From: Pomphorhynchus laevis
Taxonomy: Eukaryota > Acanthocephala > Palaeacanthocephala > Echinorhynchida > Pomphorhynchidae
DNA length: 64,000 bases
NCBI GenBank assembly: GCA_012934845.2
Contig: WNNJ02003815.1
Coordinates: 62,001-126,000, forward strand
Reading direction: 5' to 3'
The notes beneath the pieces are model-generated. The model searched no databases, had not been told where the DNA came from, and was given only the letters and a program-made list of their open reading frames with translations. Within the stretch, counting starts at the first letter, position 1, and each line of letters opens with the position of its first letter. The position numbers and the translations under genes were made by a program. Shown in pieces: positions 23,266 through 34,800 of this stretch.

Positions 23266-24810
23266 GTTCTACGGCATCTTTGAAAAAACGAGTTCACGAA
23301 TATACTTATCTAAGATTTCTGCAAACATTATGACTTCTCTCTTTATGCTTATCCCTATTCGGGGTTGCACGGTGCCATCATTAGGACAAATCCCATAAAT
23401 ACAATAGTTTCCGTTGGCATAGTGAATCAACCAAAGAGACCATAATATATCATGGTTGTAGTGCACGGATGCACGCCATGTATGTGGGCGTGTTGTAGCT
23501 TGTACATTTCTCCACGGGATTGCGTATACACCTTGTTTCTAAGAATTCTGCTTGTAGTTTCGATATGTTAGATTTAAAAATATCAAATTCTTAAGAAACT
23601 CTTCTGTAGGTTGAAGCCCAAGAATATTACTAACAAGAGAATTACAAGAAACAGTTTGTCACAATAATAGCTTTGGTAAAATACATAGCGTGAGTTTTAC
23701 AAATCTCCGCATGCTACCGTAGATGATAATAGGAAGTAATATGAATGAAAAACGAAGGGTATTTTCGTAAAAAAGAAACTAGGCTACTAGCATATTTAGT
23801 CCGCATGGCGATTTTTGAGGCTTTTATTTCGAAGTGCCGCACAAAAGACCAGCGAGACGATAACGTTATGCCAAGGTATTTGTAATTTTTACAGATTTTT
23901 AGCTGCGTACTCTCAAAAACACGATGATCATCGAAATCAAGACGACCACCTTTTCGGAATTTCATTGCTTTAATCTATCCACAAGGAGTGTTTCACAGTT
24001 CAAAGCTCAGTATTGTTCAGTCATCAGCGTAAAGAAGGCAATCAATTGACTTTGAGTTACAACTTAATTGATCGGGAAGATCCATCAATAAGAATGAAAA
24101 TAATTGTGCGCTGAACGGGTCATCATGCATAACACCTTCGTTAATAACACACGTTTTTGATTGTTTCGAACCGTCGGATATGCACAGGGAGCTTGATTGT
24201 AATACCGTATCTAACTGCATAAGAAAACGCCCAGGTATCACAATAGTTTAACAAATTTTCGAAGGAGTGAGTACGTATTCACCGAATTGAAAGATTTTTG
24301 AAAATCTATGAATCAATGTATTTGACGATCGACTGCTGCAGCAATCAATAACCCAATTTCGTACTGTATAGAGACCATGCAAAGAATACATATTACGCCG
24401 AAATCCTAAATAAACAATTGCATTTTTTGTAAGCGGACAGTATTTCAAATCGTCTGTCACATTGAGATATTTAATCACTTAAGAATTTACAAGTCTGTTA
24501 CAGAATTGGGATAGATTCTAGATTGGAGAGCGTTAGTGAACATATCGTTTTTATGCCCCACAACAAGTTAAATTAAAGCAATTCTTGATAATGTTTGCAA
24601 TGGACTGTATGAGAATCGATTCGAACGGACTTCGACGTCACAATTTTCAACAGCCATGCCATTTCGTACTCCATCGAATTCCAATTATTTCATTATCGCG
24701 AAGATCAAAAAAGTCTACATATGATGAGCATTTGTCTTTTCTAGAACGCAATACCTTTATTTCGTTGGTTTTATCAGCTCTGGTGGTTTTGGTGAGGATT
24801 CTCTAAAAGT
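23266..24810 (-). mobile_element. LINE L-D, degenerate reverse transcriptase region
   Basis: Going down the minus strand, 24478-24248 holds an early RT block (IVYLGFRRNMYSLHGLY). 24241-24017 holds motif-B-like INEGVMHDDPFSAQLFSF and ends at motif C CLLYADD. 23965-23714 holds the thumb (MKFRKGGR, KNYKYLGITLS). The frame changes between blocks, and motif A is only poorly recognisable. Sequence to about 23266 in the same orientation is probably the C-terminal part. The 24480-24810 stretch is probably the upstream linker. It is old and broken. The KYLGITLS type of thumb suggests a Jockey/RTE-group LINE, clade uncertain. Confidence 0.7.
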
Positions 24811-24849
24811 GTTACAGCGTATCGCTTAACAACAATAGCTGAATTCTAA

Positions 24850-26390
24850 CATAATTTAATTCTATTTTAAATTAAGCAATTGGGTGTATCATATGGTGTG
24901 TTGCCTTCAGGTACCTTAGGGTCTTCCGTTCCTCACGTGGCCGTCTAATTTTAATAAAACATGTTACTTTACATTATTCATTTCTTTTTTCGTTATAAAT
25001 TCGTACTAGTCATTTTGTACGATTTTTGTACCTACTCAGTTTTACCAAAAAAAATAAATATATAATTTAATATATGTATTTAATATATATTAATATAATA
25101 TATTACATTATATATTATATATAATATAATAATTAATAATTAATATAATAATTAATTTTATAATATTATAATATATTTTAATATATTACATTTTGTTGCA
25201 TTCAATGTTCATTCATTTCTTATCTGCTTCATTAACCTGTTCTTTCAAAATTCACTCAAGCAAATCGATTCGCTACTGACCTTACCTACACCCTTGACCC
25301 AAGGTTTAGGTATTGTATAAAATTTGTACAATTTCATGAAAACATTCATGAAATCAAAAGACATTTGCCATTACAATTAATTACTTAATTTAATTTTTCA
25401 ATTCGTATAATTTTATCAATTGCTTTATGATTTTGTTTTTCTTTTTCCTTTTGTTTTTTTCTTTAAAATGTATGTTGTATACTGAAGATCAAATATTTAT
25501 CGTGGTTGGCAAAATCTATTGTTGATAAACCCAACTTAAACGAACGTCTATCATTTTTTAAGTTTTATTTTGTGCAATCTTTTATTTTCCGACATTTTTT
25601 ACAGTAGAATTTTTAATTTACTATCGTAAATTATAAAACAACTAGTAAAACTTTAATTTTAGTATAAAGTTATGCATTTTTGTGTTTTTGAGAAATAAAG
25701 TGCCGAATAAAATACCGAATTCTGCTTCAAATGCAGCAAACCTTATCAAATCACACTAGTTCTAGATCTAGTCGTGTGTTCTTTCAATTTTAATTTTTAA
25801 TTTAAAATTTCGACTTTAATTTCCATTTGCTTTCCTTACTGTAGCAGTATTTTCTAGTATTCAGAGGGTGAAAGTTAAATTAGCCATTTTCGGATTTAGC
25901 AATTATTTTTAAATTATTGTTATCATAGCAACCGACATGACTTTTATACTTTATCTTTTAAAATGATAGCAACATTTATTATAATGGTATATTAGTTGAT
26001 TCATAGACTTTTTCTGTCCTATTACACTTACTTTTTGTAATTAATGTGAATTGAGTATATTCACATTAGTGAATTCACAAAAGTATAATTTCACCTAAAT
26101 CAAACTTGCAATGCTATAAGTACAATAAATTAATTAAAGTATTTAAGTGGTTGTATAAAAAAATGTCGACAGGCATTTTTTACGTGAAATTATAAAATAT
26201 ATTAATAAATTAAAATAAATATAATATTAATCATAGATATGATAAATTACAATATTAAAGCATTCTGGCATAATTTCAAATAAACAACGATTCCGAATTT
26301 TTATTGCGTGTTCTTTGCGATGTTGCGGTTTATACCCGGAAGTATTTAGTAGTAAACGTGCATTAAATGTGCTCTAAACATATGTAGATA
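24850..26390. other. AT-rich non-coding region
   Basis: I see no gene. A pure A/T alternating tract lies at about 25060-25195. Confidence 0.4.
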
Positions 26391-26843
26391 TCATTTAGTC
26401 GGCTTCATCAATTATCCTCGTGTGAATTCTTTAATCCTAGATGCAGCACTGTACACTACAATCAGCGTAGGTGGACCTCATCAGCAGTGAGCCTACGCCT
26501 ACCTTTTGTGTTTCGGTCCTTTAATAATCTGCTGAAATTTTCCTCTGCTGCCTTTCTGTAAAAACAAACGATACAGTTTGTAAGGAAAACATTTCCACTT
26601 GTGCAAACTGTACGTTGTATTCGTCTTTTGAAACAAAAAGACGGAAATAGCACTACAGTTGACGGAAACAACCGACAATCTGTCTTTTGAATTTTCTTTG
26701 ACAGGAAACCGGAATCTGCCAGGTAAATAGAATGGACAATTGCATACACGAACGAGTATCATCATTTGGTCGGCTTCATCAATTATCCTCGTGTAAATTC
26801 TTTAATCCTAGATGCAGCACTGTACATACAATCAGCGTAGGTG
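26391..26843 (-). repeat. Ribozyme-like repeat, one 371-bp unit plus a partial second unit
   Basis: TCATTTRGTCGGCTTCATC occurs at 26391 and again at 26762, so one unit is 371 bp, followed by about 82 bp of a second. On the minus strand the unit reads GGACC-GAAAC (26519-26510), then 25 bases, then CTGATGA-GGTCC (26484-26473). The two flanks are complementary, as in hammerhead stem II. CGTAGG/CCTACG (complements of 26492-26497 and 26466-26471) can also pair. The same organisation, with different but still complementary bases, is found in the 45-kb array. The second unit breaks off a few bases before the core, as the 45-kb array does. Confidence 0.7.
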
Positions 26844-26927
26844 ATTGTAGTGTACAATCACTACGATCAATATCACTACAATCATTGTAGTAATTGATCG
26901 TAGTGATTGTACACTACAATCACCTAC
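26837..26927. repeat. Perfect 35-bp inverted repeat
   Basis: 26837-26871 and 26893-26927 are perfect reverse complements around a 21-base spacer. The arms include GTACACTACAATCA, which is also part of the 371-bp unit (around 26453-26466), so the palindrome probably arose from the truncated end of that repeat. Confidence 0.9.
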
Positions 26928-26929
26928 TT

Positions 26930-27770
26930 ATAATTTACTTCAACTGTGTTGTAAGATTACAAAAGATAATACAAATTTTATTATATTTTACATAGTGATG
27001 AAGCACAATTGACATATCTCGATCTAATTAGTATACATTATACACCATACAAATTCTTTGTACAATACAAATAAAGACCAAATGGTGACATTTTTCATGT
27101 ATACCAGATTTCCAACAACGACTTTTATTTATTTTTATTATTCTTTTATTCATAACAATTCAGATAAATATGATTATTTTAAACTTACGAATCATAATTA
27201 ATTAAAATCACAATTTTAATTAATCACAATGCAATTCAATTACAGAGCTACAAATTTATTATAGCTAGGCTAATCAATCCAAAAGATATTAGTAAATTAA
27301 TTTATTTTTAAATAATTTAATTTTTTATTAATTAACATTTAATATTTTGTTACTATAATAATTTTATATAAAATTATATAATTTCATAATTATTTTATAA
27401 AATTATTATTACTATAAAAATGATTTGATAATAAATGATTTGATAATAATGATTTTTTTCTTTTTTATTGTAAATCAATTTAATATATTAAAAAAATTAT
27501 GATAATTAAAAAAATTTAATTCTAATGTTTTTTTTATTTCGTCGTAAAATCATATCATCCCTTCGTTTATCAGCAAGTCTTTGTAGTTATATATCTATAT
27601 AATTATAATGACGTAATTAATAATGTAAAATAACTAATGATGCTGGAATATTTTAATAAATTATTTATTTAAATAAATTAAACTATCTATCGATAGATGT
27701 ATCTAATATGTTTATACTTTTATATCAATGTATATAATGTTATATGTAACATTATATAAGAGCTTGATCA
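26930..27770. other. AT-rich non-coding region
   Basis: Long A/T tracts, including 27300-27500. No gene is seen. Confidence 0.4.
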
Positions 27771-27774
27771 AGAA

Positions 27775-28190
27775 GCTCGTCGTGTTCCAGGTTTCGGCTC
27801 TGTAGAGTTGCGTGGCCTTACTACCGCTTTGTACACTCAGCCTTTTAATGAAAGAGGTACTTTACTGTCGCAAAGGATTCCTGTAAGATTTCTCTACTTT
27901 GTTCACATGCTCTGTATCCTCGCGGTTATCTCTTCGTCCATCTCGTTTTTAAGCGTTACAATGGAGCCTAAATATCGGAAGTAGTTTTGTTTCCCTAGTT
28001 GAGTTTGCTGTAAATATTTGGTTATTGGGTCCGTATACGTTGTCTTCTTCCTTCATATCTTCAGGCCGTTGTTCTATAGCGTAATCCTTCATTTATCCAG
28101 GTCCTCGTTTAGTTTCCGACAGAAAAGGCTGCATAAGACAATATTGTCAGCAATCATTATGTTCCATTGTGGTCATATGCTTATTTGGCT
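27775..28190 (-). mobile_element. RTE-like LINE fragment, RT motif C to thumb
   Basis: The minus strand, in slightly shifted frames, encodes an ADNIVLCS block (a changed ADD motif), a KLNEDLDK helix, then YFRYLGSIVTLKNEMDEEI and NLTGILCDSKVPLSLKG. The last two are very characteristic of LINE polymerases of the RTE-like group, just after the catalytic motif. Only about 400 bp remain. It is broken. Confidence 0.72.
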
Positions 28191-28193
28191 GGA

Positions 28194-28250
28194 TAATACG
28201 TCCATTTTGATACGTCCATTATAATACGTCTATTATAATACGTCCATTAT
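28194..28250. repeat. 14-bp tandem repeat, about four copies
   Basis: The unit ATACGTCCATTATA and close variants repeat about four times directly after the RTE-like fragment. Confidence 0.75.
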
Positions 28251-28259
28251 TATTAAACA

Positions 28260-28847
28260 TATTATATCAATACATATAATGTTATATATACTAGTTGTAT
28301 ATTATTTCTGTTGACTTTTTGTCATGTTCATTATATGCATTGATATTTAGTCTGCGCACCATCAAAATAGCAAAAATAATTATTTATTTTAGTATTCGTA
28401 TCGAGACATTATTATTTAATGTTAGGTGCTAAAACTTTTAAACTTTAATATAAATGGGAAAAATTATATTAAAAATATTATTTACAAATTATGTACTGCG
28501 AAGCTTAAACCTTATTAAATAATTAAATAGTTTAAAAATCCGTGTAGTAATTAAATAATTATTTAAATTAATAATCATTAAAATAATTAAATGTAATTTT
28601 AAGTTAGAAATAATTCTAAGAAATCAGGCATTGCGAAACTTAAACCTCATTCAACTCATATCTATGCTATTTGCAAAGCATAAAAATAAATAATTAGATG
28701 TATTTATAAAAATCAGAAATACTAAATTCAAAGATGGAAATAATATTAATCAACAACGAATTAGCTATAACGCTCTGAGAAACCTAATTAGAATGCGATT
28801 AAGGAAAATATGCAATGAATTTACCACCTCCAAAGCTTTCTATTTAG
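28260..28847. other. Region upstream of the first visible centrin exon
   Basis: It should contain the end of an intron whose acceptor is CTATTTAG at 28840-28847. The exon with the centrin start codon was looked for in the 27-28.8 kb stretch and not found with confidence. Confidence 0.4.
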
Positions 28848-31800
28848 TCATCACAAAATACTCAAGGTGGGTCAGGATTGGTCAGTCTACGATCAGTACT
28901 GACTGACAAGCAATGTGAAGAATTAAAACAAGCATTTACCGTATTGGATTCCAACGGAACTGGAAATATTAATTTAAGAGATTTGCGAGTATATTCAGTT
29001 TATAGTTTCATTACATTTAAAGAAATTATCAATATTATTTAATTTTTTAATATTAGTTAATGAAATTGTTAAATTCGTAAAATCACAGATTAATATATTT
29101 TTGAAATTATAAATAAAAATTATAATTATAATGGAATTACAAATTAATTATTTTTTCCGTAGTTTTATAAGTTTGTTAGCTATTATTCTCCAGAATAATA
29201 GATTATGATTAGATTATTAAATCTAATCTATTATTAAATAATAGATTATTTATTCACTTCACAATAAATTTAAAAACGTTTGCATCCAGTGTGCTTATGC
29301 TTTAAAATTGGACCGCTTTATGCGTTGACGTTTAAGGAGCAAATAGTTAGTTTGTATTGCGCCTAGATTTACGGTCGTTGATTTTTACAATATTTTTCCA
29401 GACTGCAAACTCCTTAAACTTTGCTGTCTCCTTTCAACTACTGCTAAATCACGTTAGAAAATCAACTGATGTCAAATGCTAGGTCGTGTTGCGCATTGAA
29501 TATATATGGTAGATCCTAAAGGATCCTGTTCTAGTATGCGACCGTTTGAACACGGTATATATGTTAGATGCTAAATGTTTAGCTAAACGTTAAGCCCGTT
29601 GAACGTCTTAAGATTAAGATATTTGTTAATGTAAAAATCTTAATTTACGTCATACTTTCAAAAATAGAGCTCTCTAAACACGTTCTAGCTACATGTTTAA
29701 CAAAGAGCGCCTTTTACCCAACGTATACAGGCATAATATAATCCTAAATATTAACATAATATAATCCATCCTTTTACTCTTAAATTTTATCGTCACACGA
29801 TTGAGTGCTTCTACTACGTTTAAATTGATAAATTAATATGAAAATGTATATTTTAAATCAATGCATAAAAACACTTAATTTCGGAGTACTTTATATCTTT
29901 AGATAACAAATTTATAATTTACACGACAACCCTTTAGAATAGTTTTATTTTATTATAAAATTGTGACTAATTATAGAAAAATACAAAACAGGTATTATAT
30001 TATCTTTAAGGATATTGAAGATTAAAATGTATAATAGGTTAATTATCGATAGAGTATTTTTTTGTTAGATTAGGAAATATTTGTATGTTATTAATACATT
30101 TGTAATATGTTTAGATTTATACATTAATATTTAAATTAATTACAACGAAGGAACAATCATTTTTTAAATAATTTTTGAAATAAACTTTAAAAATAAAGTA
30201 TTGCAAAGCTTAAACTTTTTTAAATACTCATAAATATAAGTAAAAAATTATTATTTAAAAAATTATTAAATATATTTTTAATACAAACTATTTTTTTATT
30301 TTACAGATTAACAAATTACATAATAAATTATCTGTTATATCTATTAAGCTGCTATAATTATGTGGAAAACTTATACATATTATACTTATAATATATATTT
30401 ATTGACAGTTAAATTTATACACTCAAATTCACTTTCTCAAATTAATTTTTAATTAATTAATATTTAATGTTTAATATTTAATATTAAATAAAAAAAAGTA
30501 TTATTAGTATTGAAAATTCGTTTCCAATCCGAATTATTACAAGAAGGCGAGGAAACAGGATTTGATTAGAAAAATCCAATATTTAGAAGGCACTACGGCA
30601 TGTCATCTTCAGGGTTGTATGTATAATAGATCCCAAATTTTTTGGGATATATTATCGGAAATATTGGATTTTTCTAATCAAATAAATATTCCTGTTTCCT
30701 CGCCTTCTTGCAATTATTAGTATTATTATTGTTTAGCGAAATATCAAAAACAATTTCCTCTCTTCTTTGATCCAGCTCCAATAATTATTTATCAATAATG
30801 GATCATTATCAACTATTTAAAATTAATAAAATATTTTTATATCTTTTATAATTTTTAATTATTGATATTTTTAGTCAAAGTATCAAAAGATTCAAAGATT
30901 AAATGCTTTAAAAGCTTTAATTTTAGTATTTTCTTAGTGCGTAAATTCAGTGAATAAGTTCAAAATATTATTTAAAATTCTTATTTAAACTTAAATTTAA
31001 CATTATTCCATCAAGAAAAAGCATGAAAGCTAACTTTAACAAATATTTCTACCGTTAAGTGATCTTCGCATTTCGCTGCCGGTCCATTGCACATACAGCA
31101 AGGGGCGTGTGTCGATGGCTTTCCACGGGGCATTGTTAATACACTTTGTTCCTTTCTTCCTTCCGCAAGCGAAGCGATCGGAAAATTGTATATATTAATT
31201 GTATGTTATTTATCTCAAATGTAAGTAGTTAGTGATCAAGAATGTTAAACTGTTGATAGATATGTTTATAGGTATGCTGAGGTTCGACGGAGCGATATTG
31301 TCCCCTTCAGGGACTGTGCGCAAGTCAATGTGGCCTTGAACGTCTTTCATCGTCATCGAGCGGTTGCAGTAATTGACTGCTCTGCAGTTGAGGCAAGGAG
31401 TGTTCGCCTTGGCACATATGCAAGATTCGCATTTCGCTGCCGGTCCATTGCACATACAGCAAGGGGCGTGTGTCGATGGCTTTCCACGGGGCATTGTTAA
31501 TACACTTTGTTCCTTTCTTCCTTCCGCAAGCGAAGCGATCGGAAAATTGTATATATTAATTGTATGTTATTTATCTCAAATGTAAGTAGTTAGTGATCAA
31601 GAATGTTAAACTGTTAAATGTTTAACTTCAAAAAAATAATAATAATTTTATATAAAATTATATGATAATCTGAGAGTATTTATTATGCCACTGTAGTTGT
31701 TCTGTATCGGGCGGAAAACAAAAATGTTCATTTACACTAATAATAAAATACAACACGAAAATATTCATGGAATCAAAAATAATTTGCTATGATTTGAATT

Positions 31801-34800
31801 GACGGTATCTCGTTCGACTGCCTGGTTTAACAATTGCATTGAGATTATTAGGTTTGGGTTAAGGGTGTTGGTAAGATCAGTAGTTAGCGAATCGATTTGC
31901 TTAAGTGACCATTTAGAAAGGACAGTGACCATTTGGAGATCGGTAGATATTGAATGTGACAACATTTACAGCGGCAATAATTCGAACGGTTGTAGCATAG
32001 GATGCGGATTATGTAAAGCTTATCGCAATACCCGTGTATATGGGCGCGGACAATAAGTGGCTTTTATTTTCCTGTGGTTTATGTCATGGTTATTTCGAAG
32101 ATGAGGCTGAGGTTATTTCGTGGTTGATTGTAAAAAGCTTAGTAGTAATTCGTTCAATGTTTTGTTTGAATGCGGATGTTTCAGGAAGACGAACATGTTG
32201 TCGATAGTTTACTGATGGGGGGTTAATCGATTTGATTGCTGCAGTAAAATTCTACGTTTTGCTTCCTTTTTTGTTATTTCATCTGTGCCTATCCAACTCC
32301 GGCATATTCTTCGCTGAGAATGGGCCGCGGATGCACATTGATATGCAGCGCGCAAGCTGGATTCCGATAGTCTCTTGGAGGCGTGTTATCTCGTGAGCAT
32401 ACGTAGTGCACTTCTTTGCAGCGAGCTAGTCCTCAAGGCGTCGTAAAAACCTCGAAGCAGACTTTCCCTCTCCGCATATGCAGGAGAGTACGATCGGGGA
32501 GAAATTTGCTCTCTCTATCCATGAGACACGCCCTTTGAGCATTTCCGATGCTCGTGGTACTCGAAGCATGAGTTTATAGATATGCTGAGGTTCGACGGAG
32601 CGAATGCGTTAAAAGCTCAGTTGTCAAATAGAGTTCGCTCCGAACGTCCACCGTAGAATCCACAGCATGATATGTCCAGCCGTGCGTCTGGGTCAGTTGT
32701 TGTGGCTGCATGCTAAAAACAAATACTTGCATCTACCCGATTCAACATTGGTTCGACCGATACACTATCGCAGACTACGGTGAGTGTCTTTGCGATTATG
32801 TCTCGTATTGAGTCATGCCTGATCTAGGGGTGACCCCCTTCTTTGGGGCATGTTAGGCAATGTGATAGTGAAGTCTTTGAGCCGCAAAAATAGCAAAAAG
32901 GTGCGTCTTTGTATAGCGTGCTGTAGCACACGGCGATGGCATCGCGAAACGTTGCGTTGTTGATACGAGACTGCCTATTTCTAGTGGGGAGGGGAACGCA
33001 GATAGCCACGAAAATCCTCCCTTCACCGTCGAATGTTCGAATGTTTTACGCATATTTTCGTCTTATGCTGAGACATGTTAGTTAGTTCGTCTTATGCTGA
33101 GACTCGCAAAACATTAGTTAGTTATTGTATTCTTCGTCAGCGATCCAACATTGATCCACTATTCCGAAACCGCCGCAATGCAGAGGTAATGAGAGTATGG
33201 GCCACAACGATCCGCAAGAGTCATCTAATCAATGAAGATCATCGAACGCTTTGCGTATTGTATTCTGAAGGGGGCTGAACCAATCTGGCGAGCACTGATT
33301 GGTCCGTTGCGTGCGAGCCCACCTGTGTTGCAGTGATTTTGTGAAACAAACATATACAATCTGTGTGTCCAACACTCCAACCTCAGCTAGTTGCTCGACG
33401 AGGGCGCAGAATTTCGACACCTCGATTGATTTTAAAAGGTAAGGGCGATCTCCAACAGGAGCGCCCAGGATGATCGTTCCATCGTCTCTGATTTCTACCA
33501 CAGTTTCACAAAAAGTTGACGGATGTGTGCCTTATTGGCTGTAGGATTGTATAACGTACATTTCTTGGGATTCACATGGGATCCGAAAACTGGCGCTACG
33601 TTACACAAAAAATCGAAGGAATCCTTGATGTCACTTGGTTTACCTACCATATTGCTATCATCAGCATACCAGAACTGTTAGACGTTAGGAAACCTTGTTA
33701 TCACTTGGTGTATAAGCGGTAGTATTGCAATCGCGAAAGCCGTCATAGACAAGACATCCCCTTGTGTAAAACCCTCCTGAGATTGAATAAGCTCGTCATC
33801 GATTGTCAGGTTAGAGGGATTGTCGTAAAAGTTGTGCATGACATTTGATAAACCAGGACAAATGCGATCTGTATTGTGGATGGCACCTCTTCTGTTGATT
33901 CCGTTGAACCATTGTCAACATCAATCGAGAGAAGGACTGTGTTGGGGTCATTTGAGTGTTCATTACATAATGCCCGCGTTACGCATTCTACTCCTGCTCG
34001 TTAACCTGCACACATTTGAATAAGTCCGCACACCTGCTGAATATCATTAGACACTATCGACAAAATGACTCTCGTCATTATCCTCCTGCTGACATCGCAG
34101 ATGCCGATTGGTCCGATGCCAGATGTTTTCGTGAGTGCTATGAGTCTGCATGTAGACAGAGCACTGGTAACGTTGTCAGGGATGTGTTCAGTGGCCAGTG
34201 CCCTAGTAAATATGGCAAGTGATTCAGCCTGTTCTGCAGACTCCCTCTCGAATTTTGTGAGCATGTGCGTCCAGTATTGCCCATCGAATTCCGAAAGACA
34301 GGCACCACCGGTTACACGCTTTGGCATTTGAACGATCAGCTCGCTATTGATCGCGTCAAAGATTACTGGATGATAGCTCGAGTTCGGAACATCACATGAC
34401 AAATTAGTGGTTGAACGATCGAGTGCTGCCGGCATGGTATGTTTGTCGGACAGTAATTCTCGCACAGACTTTGCGCCTATCTTATCACCGGAGTCCAACG
34501 GTTTGCCCGCTGCAACTTTGCTTTCTAACTGGTGCATCGCCGTACCTAACCTCCCACTTGTGACGAGGTTGATAAAGGTCTTGAGCCAGTCTCGCTGGAC
34601 TTTATGCGTTTTTCTATGGTAGCAAAATTGTTGTAATGCATGCGCCTCCGTGAATATGATGTCGTAATCTTGATTGCACCATGCGTTAATCCTCCATGAC
34701 AGCTTTTCTTTGAGCGATTTGTTAGAGGTGCGTATATCGCGTTGTAGAATGAGATGGCCTATGACCATGACCTTACTGAATGACTCCTGTCCAGACACTG

